Part shown: positions 34,507 through 47,210 of the stretch, in pieces
Position numbering within the stretch: position 1 is the stretch's first letter
How the letters are laid out: the number at the start of each line of letters is the position of its first letter
NCBI RefSeq assembly: GCF_963576675.1
Contig: NC_088916.1
Span: 12,748,501-12,812,500, forward strand
Direction: 5' to 3'
DNA length: 64,000 nucleotides
From: Euphorbia lathyris
Taxonomy: Eukaryota > Streptophyta > Magnoliopsida > Malpighiales > Euphorbiaceae
Program-made: the position numbers and the translations under genes
Notes under the pieces: generated by a model
The model's database searches: none
Told to the model about the DNA's origin: nothing
What the model saw: the letters and a program-made list of their open reading frames with translations, nothing else

Positions 34507-36276
34507 TGATAGGGGTATTTTACCCCTATCTTTTAGCGTGATTTACGGGTTGATTTTGGATAAAATAAATAAGTTTAATTACAAAAATAAAGAGTTTTGA
34601 TAAAATAAAGAAATAAAAATAAATTTCGTACTTTCAGTTAATTTTCCGTGTTTTTGATTAGTTTAGGAAATAAAAACGTCAAGCTAACTCGGCTCGCAAG
34701 ATTTGTATTTCAGGTACAAGCAAGGAGCAAAAATCTACTCAAATACGCGGGGTGTATCATCCTTTACGCGGGGCGTGAAACATGGTGTCAGCAATAATTG
34801 CCTTATCCGCAGACACCATGTGGAATTGACTCAGCATACGCGGGGCGTATGACACATGTCGGAAATAATTGGCCTAATCCTGAAAATCAGACTGCACTGT
34901 CTCCTTGAGTCAACTCTTCGTATGCGAGGCGTATCATCATACACGCGAGGCGTACCAGGCAATTCCTCAATGATAAAAGCTCAGAGACTCATTTATGCGG
35001 GGCGTGCTTCAGCTACGCACGGCGTAAAAGCTCCAATTCAAGCAATAAAACTTCAGAGACTCAAACACATGGGGCGTACTTCAGCTACGCAGGGCGTGCT
35101 TGAGACAACAAGACATGGAATTGGTCCACATGCAGGAGATTTCTGACGGAATAGGCACTTACGTAGGGCGTATCATGGGATTTCTGCACCAAATAATGTT
35201 GCTCCATATACTTGTGCTTTGTGAAGTTACAACATTGCCCTTGCTTGATGTTTATAAATAGGAAGCTCTTGAACTCCATTTGATACCAATTACACACTAG
35301 AGAGCAAAAACTATACTCTTTTGATTATTGTAATTTAGATTCAGATTTTGTAGTTAAACTCTCCCCCTCGAGAGCTTGTTCGGTTGTTCCGGCGTTCCAT
35401 CGAAGTTCCGTTCCACCACTCGTCACCAAGCTCGAGAGTTCCACCTCCACGACCTAGGAGACGGCTTTGAGTCCGGTTAGCTAGTTCCAAGGGCGGATTC
35501 TCCCTTTTTACCTGCTAATTAGCTTGTACTCTTCATATGTACTAGGCTTGGTTGTATTTCATCTATTCACTTTCCATATTTATAATTTATGATTCATAAT
35601 CTCTATTTCCCTTTACGTGTTAATGTTTATTACTTGTTTTGATATTCGTAATTGATTATTGTGTAGGAGAACGCGATTTTTGCCGCCATTCGGGGTATCC
35701 TTAGGGAGTTATATAGGTGTTGCCTTACCGAAAGTGACAAACCGGAAACCGTAGGAATTGACAAGCCACTGAACTTACGGGCCCTAGTTTCTAATTCCCC
35801 CGCATTAGACACGCCTTGACTAGGAATCACGTAGTCTAAGTGCTTCACGGGTCGGTCCTACTACACTTAGTCGTCTTTACAAGAGTAAATTATTATCCGT
35901 ATACATTTAGAGTCGTTATTTATCATGGTTATAACTTATCGTTATTCATCATACTTCATAGGGTTTAGCTACATAAATCTGTGTCGCCAATAGTTAGGAA
36001 TAGTGTGTAGTTGCGTCTTACTTTACCCGAAAGTAATCACCGCTTAAATAACATACGAAACTGAGTCATCTAATACTTGTAATTATAAATCCCGTGGATT
36101 CGATACCCGGTCTTAACCGGATTATTACTTGATACGACGGGGTACACTTGCCCCTAAGTAGTCGTAGTGTCTAGTGGAGTTAGAACATTTAAAAGATCAC
36201 ATCCATATTCATAGCACATTCACCGCAATACACATTTAGTCATTAGAAAACTCTACCTAGATCCTACGCCGCATCA
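34507..36276 (+). repeat. 5' LTR of E4
   Basis: 1,770 bp, TGATAGGGG...GCCGCATCA. TATAAATA at 35253-35260 is a good promoter candidate. It has about ten copies of the ACGCGGGGCGT-type motif (34750-35170). It differs from the 3' LTR by small indels in that motif region and scattered changes. Confidence 0.9.
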
Positions 36277-36282
36277 AGTTTT

Positions 36283-36300
36283 TAGCGCCGTTGCCGGGGA
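36283..36300 (+). promoter_or_regulatory. Primer binding site of E4 (tRNA-Asp type)
   Basis: TAGCGCCGTTGCCGGGGA lies six bases after the LTR. It differs by one base from the standard TGGCGCC... complement of aspartate tRNA. E6 has the same six-base spacer (agtttt) before its site. Confidence 0.85.
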
Positions 36301-36402
36301 TTTATAATCTCCTACAATATTAGACAAAAACGTTTCATTGTTAGTTTAAGCATTCTTTTTGTATAAATTGTTTATATATACTTTTACTAACATTATTCTT
36401 TC

Positions 36403-37839
36403 TTGTTGATAATTCTTTTATACTTGTTTTACTTTATGCACACCCGATCTAAAAGTGATTCTCTCGTACCTATTGATCTCGAAATTGAACGTACTCTTTG
36501 TAGGTTACGTAAAGAAAGAATGGCAAACCCCAATGCCGAGGTCAACCAACCCAATGGAAACCAAAGGCCGCACGTGAACAACATCCGCGGGGGCAATGAT
36601 ACGCGTTCGATGATGGAGATCCTTGCTCCGCATCGTCCCTAAAATCATAATGGCATTGTCGCTCCCATGATCCCGGCCAACACATACGAGATCAAGACCG
36701 GCATGATCCAACTGATACAACAATGTGGTCAATTCGGAGGGGAACTCCATGAGAACCCCAACTAACATTTGGATAAATTTCTTATGTGTGCCGATACCTC
36801 TCGGCAAAATGGTGTTCCCGTTGAGGCTGTGAGACTAAAATTGTTTCCTTTTTCATTGACAGGACAGGCGTTGGAATGGCTACACTCATTGGAGGCGGGA
36901 TCCATCACGTCATGGGAGGAGCTCGAAAAGGAGTTCCTTTCCTACTATTTTCCGCCATCCAAAATAGTCAAGTTACGGACCGATATCACGTCCTTCAGGC
37001 AGTTGGAATGCGAGGCCCTTCATGCAGCTTGGGCTAGGTTCTGGAAGTTGCTCCGAAACTGCCCCCACCATGACATCCCGAAGCACGACTTGGTAAGCAC
37101 TTTTTACCATGGGTTAACCCCCACTAACCGTGCGACTGTTGATTCCGCTGCAGGTGGGGATCTATTTCGGAAGTCAGCTAGTGAGGCCTACGAGCTCATT
37201 CATAAGCTCGCGAGGAAAAGCGTGCAATGGTAAGAGGATCGGCTTGCCGGCCCGTCGCGACACCAAATGTTTGCTCTGGAGAAAGAGGCTCCGAAAAGCT
37301 CCATAGCAGAAATGCATAAGAAACTTGACTCATTAATTGCCCAGCTAAGCCTCAACAAAAGTGCACAGGTCCTGATGTGCAATCACTGTGGTGGAGACCA
37401 CGACAGACTCAACTGCCAAGCCGATAGCCCTTTCGTCGGTGACATCAAGAGTGTAAGTTACGTAGGAGGAAATCCAAGGTATAATCCCAATCCAAACTCC
37501 TATCACCACCACAATAATAGTAACGGCGGATGGAGGCCTCGGTACCAACACCCGAACTTGTCATATGGCAATAATAATAACGTGTTGAGGCCCCCATCCG
37601 GCTTTGAGCAAGAATTTCGGGAAAACGGGCTCGGGCAATCACAAGCCACGCCCGGTAATCGGAACGCTCCACCTTCCAACAATGTACATGACCAATTGGT
37701 CACGTCTTTGTTGAAGGACATATTAACCCGTCTTTCCGATAGCGAAGTGTTTTGCAGGGATCTTAGCCGCCAAGTAGCCCACCTAAACCGTCAACAGCAG
37801 GAAAGGCCTCTAGGAACCCTCCTGGCAAATACTGAATAA
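36403..37839 (+). pseudogene. gag of E4 (three in-frame stops)
   Basis: A gypsy-type capsid gene (retrotransposon gag domain) in a single frame broken by TAA codons at 36640-36642, about 36763 and 37231-37233. Recognisable parts are MHTRSKSDSLVPIDLEIERT at the start, then VEAVRLKLFPFSLTGQALEW, FLSYYFPPSK and FYHGLTPTNRATVDSAAGG in the capsid core, and a nucleocapsid motif CNHCGGDHDRLNC near the end. One stop replaces the Gln expected in the NPNQHL-like phrase. No frameshift is needed to follow it, so decay is by point mutation. Confidence 0.87.
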
Positions 37840-39020
37840 AACCCGCGGGGTAAGAATCGGGAATCCGGACAAGCGATAACACTCATGAATAGGGGAAGTT
37901 TGGAACCGTCAAGCTCCAACGCGGATGCTTTGCAATGAGCCGCCATATGAGAAAGTCGAGCTACTTCGACTCAAAACGTAGCACCGGTTTGAATTTCTCG
38001 AACCACTTGTTTATATGTACTATAAACGTTTTTCAACTTATTTTTATTTTTGTTTGTCTCTACTTCTAGTTATTTTTACATATGCCATTGTTAGTTTCCA
38101 CCATCTCATCATCCTCCTTTTCAGCTATCATAAATAAAAATAAGAAAAACAAATCCCATTTTTATCCAAATTTTTGAAGTCACGCGGGGCGTACACACCT
38201 TCACGCCCCGCGTATTTGTGTGTCTGCTCCTGTTTCCAACAAAAAAGGCACACTACGTAGGGCGTACCTATAGGCGCGCCCCGCGTACCTTCCCTAATTC
38301 ATCTTAATAAGAGCCACATAGAGGACACGCGGGGGCGTACCCTGGGGTGCGCCGCGCGTATCCTCGGGGAGTTGTGAATCACAACTCCCCATGGCAGCTT
38401 TTTCTTCATAACCTCCCATCATTCCTCTTCCCCAAAAATCTTTCCCACTTCTCCACTCCACCTCTTCTCCTCTCCAATCAACTTCCACCTTTTCAAATTC
38501 AAATCCTCAACCTCCCTCCATAATAAATTTTGCATTAACTACCCTCTTAATTTCAAAATTAAAACACACAAAAACATTAATTCAACATAAAAACCATAAA
38601 AACATTAACACCTCATTAATAACATCATAAATCAAAACTCCAAAAAAAAAATTCAAAATACATCTAAAAACCGAAAAAGATTGCTCCAAGTTCGTTTTTA
38701 CGCGCGGCGTACTCCTCTGTACGCCCCGCGTCCCTGCCTTTTTCTTCCATCAAAAAGGGCAGGAGGTGCACTACGTGTGGCGTACCCCCATGTACGCCCC
38801 GCGTATCGCGCCCCTATTGCGTAATTGACGCTCAAGAGGTGGGATACGCGTGGCGTGGCCGCTTCACGCCTCGCGTATCCCTCCTGGGGATCCGAGTTTT
38901 GCTTGGATCCCTACTTTCCCCCTATATATATATCTCCCCTTCTCTCCCTTTTCTTCCTCACAACTCACACCAAATTTCCCTTACGCCTCTTCTACTCTTC
39001 ATCTATCTTCCATTACCACC
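37840..39020 (+). other. Non-coding middle of E4, rich in GC palindromes
   Basis: Between gag and the second ORF, where pol would be in a complete element. It contains about a dozen ACGCGGGGCGT / ACGCCCCGCGT motifs (38180-38360 and 38700-38880), often as facing pairs. TATATATATCTCC near 38925, about 95 bp before the ATG at 39021, could be a promoter for the second ORF. Confidence 0.6.
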
Positions 39021-39562
39021 ATGGTTAGGCGAAAGAAAACCGCCGACATGCGCCCCCATGGTCCACTCGGGCCCGATCCTCCCATTCCGCACAAAACCAA
39101 CAATCACCTCCACCTCCCGAACGGGAGGAAACCCCACCACTCACCCTCCAATACCGGGCTCCTTTTCATCTCCTAACCGAGGAGGAGGCCCAAAGGTACG
39201 AAGATCTTTGTGTCGCCACTATCAAGGAGCTTCCCTATATCCAACATAGCGTGCTTGATCAATATGATCTAGGCATTCCCTTCGAAGCTCGCCTCCGTGC
39301 CCTCGGTTGGTACGACCTCTACTCTACGCATCGGCCGGTGTACCCGTCACTAGTGGTGGAGTTCTACACCACCCTCACCTCCAACAACGTCCCCGGAGCC
39401 GCCCTCTTCAACTTCCGCCTCCATAACCGCCCCTTCTCCATTGACACTCAATGGCTCCAACACCATTTTACTTACCTCCACCGCTTCATCTCATTTTACT
39501 TCTCGGGGAAGTCCGAGTCCACTAAGGTCAACAAGCACGAACTGTTGGCCCTCTACTGTTGT
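39021..39562 (+). pseudogene. Second ORF of E4, part 1 (Athila-type ORF)
   Basis: An ATG at 39021 opens MVRRKKTADMRP and hits a stop near 39176 unless the frame shifts. The other frame is open through HLLTEEEAQRYEDL and continues from 39251 as IPFEARLRALGWYDL, PSLVVEFYTTL and FSIDTQWLQHHF. This resembles the plant Athila ORF family (PF03078/PF20167 type) found after pol in related elements. Function unknown. It is cut at 39562 by E5 and continues at 49080. Confidence 0.65.
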
Positions 39563-41425
39563 TGTTGGGGTTTAGTGTCCTATAGTCAATTGTTGCGGGA
39601 TACAAACTTATTGTAAATGAATTGTTCTTTATATCATTTGTTTTAATGAGATATATGTTTTATAACTATATAAAGGCAATCCTTTTTAAGCACTGAATAA
39701 AGTCTAATAAAAGGAAATCCGTAAGTTTGTTTAAAGTGATTATAAAGTGTTCATACAAGCATGAAGTGAGACAAAACTTTATAATAAACTAATAAACTTA
39801 AAACCACTCCAAGTCAAGTGATATGTTTAGGATTGATATATCACGGTTGAGACTTGTATGTAACAATGTCTTCTGTCCGACAGAAAGCTGATCTCACAAG
39901 CTTCATATATATAGATATCTAGACAGTTACATAGATCCGGTGAAACGTTGTTCATTAGGATTGGGGATCCGATTTGAGATAACAGGATGGGTAGATTCAT
40001 CCTTGTCAACTGTTCATCTCATTGGTATTACTAGGTATAACTAATCCTCAGACTCAAAAGAATGTTAATTGGTCATCCTGAATTACTGAATGTGAGACTT
40101 TGATCCTGCGGTCCCACGATCCTTAACAGAGATGACTCTGGGGTGTGAACTGCAAAGGTTGGGTGTCACAGGAAGTAATGTCAGGGTAGTTATACATTGG
40201 ATTGAGCATTTATCACTCCCGATTAATGGGAGATACATCCAAGGATCGCTTGTGGAAGACTCGACTCTAAACCCTTGCAAGGTGATAACTTAAGAGTAGA
40301 AATACAGATTTCACTTAACCTATCTTTTTGAGTTGACTCGGCCAAGAATAAGTAAAACGAACGTCTCGCTATATGTGACTTGACATTACCCATAGTCATA
40401 AGATTCAGTTCAAGGATGTAGTTGATAAAGGATCGAATTATACCGTAACTAATACGGAAGGGTTAACGACAGAATCAACCTGTCTTCTTAACGGACTCTG
40501 GGGGAATGATTACAGACTTGACAATAACATACTCAGTACATCATTCCGTTATGCAAGGATTAAATATAATTCTTGAAGAAATTAATTTAATAGTTGCATA
40601 CGGCCAGAAGTAGTAAGAACCTAATGGATCACACATAAGACTTGGAACCAAAAGAGAGATGGATATGATTAATAGATGGAAGCCCAATTGAGCCCAGTAA
40701 GGCCCAAATATATGGAGGGGGTGAAATTTGTATATAGAGATAAGGAATTGATTTTATTCCATTAATCCTAATTTGATTAGAATTATGAATTAAATTAATT
40801 AAGAGATAATTAAAATAGGAGTTTTAATTGGATTAATATACTCCTATTATTATCCAATTAGGTTATTTATTATTATCCTAAATATATTAGATATATAGTG
40901 AGATAATAATTAGGAATCCTTTTCCGAATTGGATTCCTATTAAGTAACCTATTCCTATCTAACTAGGGTTTAGATTCAAGCAACTATATATACCCCCTCC
41001 CATGTGAATTTCGACCAAGCCTCTAACCTCCCCCTATAGTGATTTTCGAAATTACTAATTAGATAGAGAAAAAGAATTCCCATCCCCTAGTTCGTGGATA
41101 AGAATTCATACGGCATTCCATCGATTGATAAATCTTATTCATCCCTCTTTCTCTTTGATCTTGTGTTGGTTAATTAGAGGCAATCTATTTTGGTTGCATC
41201 TCATAAGGGTTGATTTCATATTAACCTCTCCGTGTTAAACTTTGTGGTTGGAATCTCGGAGAAGAATTGTGGGCGCTTCTTTAACAACGGTAGATTGTTC
41301 ATCGAAAGGTATTCCTTCTTATCCCTCTTTATATGAAATAACGATTAACGGATCCTATGGTTAAAAGGAAATAGGCTAAAATTTTTATATTTCCGCTGCT
41401 ATACCTTAGCCCTAATTTCCTTTCA
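39563..41425 (+). repeat. 5' LTR of E5
   Basis: 1,863 bp, TGTTGGGGTTTAG...CTTTCA. A TATA-like ACTATATATACC stands near 40983. It is nearly identical to the 3' LTR at 47211-49074. Confidence 0.93.
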
Positions 41426-41426
41426 G

Positions 41427-41439
41427 TGGTATCCGAGAC
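41427..41439 (+). promoter_or_regulatory. Primer binding site of E5
   Basis: TGGTATCCGAGAC, one base after the LTR. It is close to the usual methionine-tRNA site TGGTATCAGAGC, with changes after the seventh base. Confidence 0.75.
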
Positions 41440-43272
41440 ATCGTTAAATCCGTTATTTCATATATGAAAATATAGAAGTTTTCAATAGGATTGAATAAAT
41501 ATTTATGGTTAGGATTAATTGACAAATAGTTTTGATTAATTAATTCTAAAGATAAATAGAGTTTTGATTAATTGTTAATTAAAACTGATTATGCTTATGT
41601 TCCTAATTATTTCGGTTGATAATCGTTATAAAAAAATCTATTAGTTTTATAGTTAGGTTGATAAAATTAGTTTTATTAATTCTAAATGATAAAACGGAAA
41701 TCTATTGTAGTTTTTCCTATTTCTGAAAATCGTTTTAAAATTGTTTTAGAACTGATATATATACATATATATATATATAATAAAAAATATATATAACGAC
41801 AGCAGCCCGAGTCGCGCCTCACGGCGCGACTGGCCGCTGTCGCGCGGCTGCTGCCTCGCGGCAGCAGCCGCGTGCGGCGCAGGGGCGCCGCTGCCGCAAG
41901 GCAGCGGCGTCCCGCGTGCCCTAAGGGCTGCTGCCAATCGGCAGCAGCCCGCTCTCGGGCCCGACCCGATACCCACTTGATTTTAAATGGTTTAAAATCG
42001 TTTTGTATTAAATGTATATATATGTTTCAGAAATTAATAGTTTTCTGTTTTGATTATCGAATAAAAATTCGTTTAAATGTTTGTTTTTACCAATATGTAA
42101 ATCGAAGTGTTAAATGAATTGAAATCAAAATAATTGGGACGTGCATAATCAACGTTTTATATGGTTATATTAATCTAAGGATTAATATAAAGATACAAAA
42201 CGATTAGAAGTAAAATTGGATGAAAGTTAATTTGACGAGTTAATGTGATTAACCTAAATATTACATAAGTCGGTTATGTAATCAACCAATTAAATTTATT
42301 TAATTGAGTCTATGCATGTTTGGAGTTATGGACATATTTGGACCCTCTTTTAGTCTTTTGGTATTTTTGAAATAGGGCCTGCGCGTCCTGCCTTTCTACT
42401 ATCTATTGTAATTTCTCCTCTCATCTGATTCCCTTCAATTCAATTGAAGTTTTCTTATAGTAGTATAGAAATTAATATGTAATTTCAAGGCGCCATGGAG
42501 AAGACGGATGACCTAAAGAGAAATATATAATAGTTAGTATTTCCTTAGGTTTGGCCTTTTATTCCGTCTCTGGCTCGACGGAATAATTTAGATGATATGT
42601 CCATAACGCCAATGTGTGTGAATGTATGTATGTCTGATGTATGCTAAAGCAAATCAAGACTAAGTTAGATTATGAGACTTAAATAAAATCCCTCGTTAAA
42701 AAGTTAAGTAAATAAGTAAGTTATTAAAATCGGTTGCCCCTCCCTAATATTATAATTCAGCCGGCAGTACTGGGGGCCTTTGGGTTGTTGAGCAAACTCA
42801 AGCTCGGGGTCTTATGGTAACACCTGAATTATCGAAAGTCATTCTTTCATGAATATGGGGTAATACTTAAATTAGATTATGATAATTGGATGAGCAAACT
42901 CATGTTATCATAAACTAATGGGCAATATGGTTGGGATTAATGTGAATAACATATTAGTTACTAATGTGGTTAGTAACCCAATAACCTAGGAATCACATTC
43001 AAGATGTGATTGATTACATGAATCTACCTAACAAATGGGACTAGCTTGTTGAGCAAACTCAAGGCGAAATCTCAGGAGTTAGGATCCTAGCTCACTAAAG
43101 GATTTGTGAAATTCTTCGAATTAATATGGAGGGCTATTAATTTGACAAAATAGTGGGAGCAATCTGAAATAAATTAAAAGGCCTATAATTTTAGATTGTT
43201 ATACTTTAAAGCAAATGAATGACATACGTTTACTCTTTCTCACTCTCAGGTTTTGTTTAAACACACACTCTT
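41440..43272 (+). other. Untranslated leader of E5
   Basis: 1.8 kb, non-coding. It has a TA-repeat near 41757-41780, the hairpin cluster at 41797-41960, and three TTGAG-CAAA-CTCAA inverted repeats at 42788, 42890 and 43049. The rest is AT-rich without features. Confidence 0.7.
41797..41960 (+). repeat. Cluster of perfect GC-rich tetraloop hairpins
   Basis: Perfect stems with 4-nt loops follow one another: 41811-41830 (8 bp), 41843-41872 (13 bp), 41886-41909 (10 bp), 41925-41950 (11 bp) and a short one at 41947-41960 (5 bp, using bases of the fourth). An outer stem CGACAGC (41797-41803) / GCTGTCG (41836-41842) encloses the first. The flanks are strongly AT-rich. Confidence 0.88.
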
Positions 43273-43320
43273 AAAATCATCACTAACACCGATCTGCGTT
43301 ACATCCTTACCGATAACAAA

Positions 43321-46300
43321 TTGAATGGTTCAAACTTCACCGACTGGTTTCGTAACCTCAAAATTGTTTTGAAGTTCGAAAGGAAAGGGTATGTACTTGA
43401 TACACCGATACCCCCTTACCCAATGGATGATGCTCCCTACCAAGAGGTTTATGCTTACTTGAAGCATAAAGCTGATGATGATCAAGTAGGGGACATCATA
43501 CTTGCATCATTGACACCGGAAGTTAAAAGGCAACTGCATTCAGATATGGATGCCTCTTCCATGGTCAAGCACCTTAAAGAGCTATTTGTGATAGAAACTC
43601 GGTGCGAGCGCTTCGAAATAACCAAAGAGTTATATAAAAGCAAGATGCAGGAGGGCACATCTGTGATGGTACATTGTGCCAAGATGATCAGCCTCATAAC
43701 CAAGTTTTCTAGTATTGGAGATGCGATGGACCATGAACTAAGTGAAAACTTACTTCTACAGTCCCTCCCTGAGAGCTACTCACAGTTCGTCATGAACTAT
43801 CAGATGAGTGGCTTGCAAACCTCTCTTGTAGAGCTTGCACATATGCTCGAGTCAGTCGAGCCCATTATAAAAGAAAACGAGGAAATGTTGGCCCTTGCTA
43901 TTGAAGGATCGAGAAAAAGGAAAGGGGTCGCTCCCGATCCAAACCATCTTGATAAATGCATGGGGGTTGTGCTCACCGAAACAAAGGGAAAGGAACCAAA
44001 GAAGCCCAAAGGAAAGTGTCACTATTGTGGTGATTTCGGGCATTGGAGGAGGAACTGTCTGGAGTACCTAACCTTCCACAAGAAGGCAAATAACGGTGCT
44101 TCAGCGTCTGGTATGTTCTATATTGAAATAAATACGGTTTCATTGTCTGAATCTTGGGTACTTGATACCGGATGTGGATCTCATATTTGTACAAATATGC
44201 AGGAGCTAAAACAGACTAAGGAACTAAAGAAAGGAAGCATAAACTTGCGAGTGGGAAATGGAGCAAGAGTTGCCGCCCTCGCAATTAGAGATTATGTTTT
44301 ACTTTTGCCCTCTGGGCTTGTAATAGAATTAAGGAATTGTTTATACGTTCCTGAGATGTCTCGTAACATTATTTCTATTAGCCGTCTCGTTGACGACGGT
44401 TTTCATATTTCAATAAAGAACAATAGTTGCAATTTTTATAAAGATTCGATCTTTTATTTTTCAGGAATATCACAAAATGGGATTTATGTGTTAGATGATA
44501 AAACTCCTGTTTTTGCAATTGATACCAAAAGACATAAGCTAGATAATTCAACTTACTTGTGGCATTGTCGTTTAGGCCATATAAACAAGAGACGCATGCT
44601 AAAGCTACATTCAGATGGGCTTATAGATCCAATCGATTCTGAATAATTGGAAACATACGAATCATGTTTAAAAGGTAAAATGACAAAGACACCTTTTAGC
44701 AATAAAGGTGAGCGTGTATCAGACACTCTAGGACTCATTCATTCAGATGTATGTGGTCCTATGTCAGTCCAAGCAAGAGGAGGATTCAGATACTTCATTA
44801 GCTTCATAGATGATCATACTCGCTATGGTTATATCTACTTGATGAGGCACAAATCAGAAGCCTTTGACAAGTTCAAATGCTTCAAGAATGAAGTGGAAAA
44901 TCAATTAGGAAAGAAAATAAAAACACTTCGATCTGATCGAGGTGGCGAATATCTTTCTGATGATTTTCTGAATTATCTAACTGAATGTGGGATATGCTCA
45001 CAATGGACACCTCCCTATACACCACAACACAATGGTGTATCCGAGAGGAGAAACCGTACCCTATTAGATATGGTACGATCTATGATGAGCATGGCCTTAC
45101 TTCCAAAGACGTTCTGGGGCTATGCCTTAGAAACTTCCCTCTTCACCCTGAACCAAGTACCAACTAAATCCGTTGTTTCCACACCATATGAATTGTTCGT
45201 TGGTAAGAAACCCGTGTTCTCGTTCATGAGAGTATGGGGTTGTTCAGCATATGTCAAACGTGTTGCGTCCGACAAATTAGATTCTAAATCTGATAAATGT
45301 TTCTTCATTGGATATCCCAGGGAAACCATAGGGTATTACTTCTATCATCCAGATGATCAGAAAGTAATAGTATCCAAACACGCAACCTTCTTAGAGAAAG
45401 AGTTTCTCGAAGAAACACAAAAGGGAAGCGTGATTGAACTCGACGAAGTTCAAGAGGAAGAAACAATGACTGAAACAATAGAAGCGGTTGAGGTACACGA
45501 AGAAGTCCCATTAGATGAGACTCCAGTGGCACCTATTCGTAGATCACGAAGAGTTCGTGAACTCCTAGTTAGATATGGTTTTCTAGTGGGAGATGATGAC
45601 GAGGTTCCTGTGTTAGACGACGAACCCGAAAACTACGAAGAGGCTCTTACTAGTCCAGATTCTAAAGCATGGCTTGAGGCCATGGATTCTGAAATGGATT
45701 CCATGTATACTAACCAAGTTTGGACTTTGGTTGATCCACCCGAAGGGATAAAACCCATTGGGTGCAGGTGGATCTTCAAAAAGAAGACTGACATGGATGG
45801 AAAGGTTAGCACCTACAAGGCTAGGTTGGTAGCGAAGGGATATCGTCAGAAACAAGGTGTTGATTATGACGAAACCTTCTCTCCTGTTGCTATGTCCAAA
45901 TCAATCTGAATCATGCTTGCAATTGCCGCTCATTTTGATTATGAGATTTGGCAAATGGATGTGAAAACAGCTTTCCTAAATGGAAATCTGCTTGAGGATG
46001 TATACATGATGCAGCCTGAAGGTTTCATATCAAAGGATGCAAATAAAGTTTGCAAACTTCAGAGATCCATTTATGGACTCAAGCAAGCATCTAGAAGCTG
46101 GAACAAGCGTTTTGATGAAACCATAAAACAATTTGGTTTCGAACAAAATTGCGAAGAAGCTTGCATTTACAAGAAAGCAAGTGGGAGCTCTATAGCATTT
46201 CTCATACTATATGTGGACGATATACTGTTAATGGGAAATGACATTGCTCTATTACAATCGGTGAAAGTTTGGTTATCTGGTAACTTCTCAATGAAAGACC

Positions 46301-47196
46301 TTGGTGAAGCAGCCTATATACTTGGTATAAAAATCTACAGAGATAGATCACGTAGACTGCTTGGTCTTTCACAGGCTACATACATTGAAAAGGTGCTAAA
46401 TCGGTTTAGCATGCTTGAATCGAAACGAGGTAACTTACCCATGGTACATGGAGTAAAGTTAAACAATCATCAATGTCCTAAAACTGATGATGACAAACGA
46501 CGCATGGCTGTAGTCCCGTACGCCAGCGCGATCGGTTCGATTATGTATGTTATGCTATGCACTAGACCTGACGTAGCGTTCGCGTTATCTGTAACGAGTC
46601 GTTACCAAGGGAATCCGGGAGACGAGCATTGGATTTCCGTCAAGAACATTCTTAAGTACTTGAGAAGGACTAAAGATATGTTCCTAATGTACGGAGAAGG
46701 AGATCTGAAAATACAAGGATTTTCAGACGCTAGTCATCTCACAGATGAGAATGATTTTAAATCCCAATCAGGATACCTGTTTATCCTAAATGGGGGCGCG
46801 GTCAGTTGGAAAAGTTCCAAGTAGGGAAGCGTAGCTTTCTCTACGACCGAGTCAAAGTACATCGCTGCTGCGGAAGCGGCAAAGGAAGCAGTTTGGATTA
46901 GAAAGTTCATTACAGAACTAGGTGTGGTGCCTGACATTGTCAATCCCATTACTCTGTACTGTGATAACAATGGAGCCATTGCGCAAGCAATGGAACCACG
47001 ATCTCATAATGCATCCAAGCACTACCTAAAGCGATACCACATCATAAGAGAGATTGTGGCTAGAGGAGATGTGAGAATAGAAAGAGTACCTACAGAGGAC
47101 AACGTTGCAGATCCGTTGACAAAGCCTTTAACCCAGAAAGTACATGATCGTCATTTAACTTCTACTGGGATAAGTTTTAGAAACAATTGGCTTTAG
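43321..47196 (+). pseudogene. gag-pol of E5 (one frame, three stops, start lost)
   Basis: A single copia polyprotein frame. The gag core starts LNGSNFTDWFRNLKIVL; a zinc knuckle CHYCGDFGHWRRNC begins at 44017 and the protease active site LDTGCGSH (DTG) at about 44161. Integrase has FIDDHTRY, LRSDRGGEY and GVSERRNRT, which supply the catalytic D, D and E. Reverse transcriptase has AFLNGN, YGLKQASRSW and YVDD (46210-46221). RNase H has FSDASH and STTESKY. TAA (44644-44646), TGA (45907-45909) and TAG (46822-46824) interrupt it without frameshift. No in-frame ATG lies before the gag core; an ATC at 43279 or 43276 sits where one would be expected. It ends at 47196, 14 bp before the 3' LTR. Confidence 0.93.
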
Positions 47197-47210
47197 TCCA
47201 AGTGGGAGTA

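Noticed and set aside
34750..35170. CRISPR-like array of spaced repeats
   Set aside because: The motifs are short, variable, in both orientations and irregularly spaced, in plant retroelement DNA.
38839..39249. 136-codon frame overlapping the start of the E4 second ORF
   Set aside because: Pro/Ser-rich chance frame; the domain-bearing frame is a different one.
41746..42117. Ala/Arg-rich frames over the hairpin cluster
   Set aside because: They arise from GC-rich stems; no support as protein.
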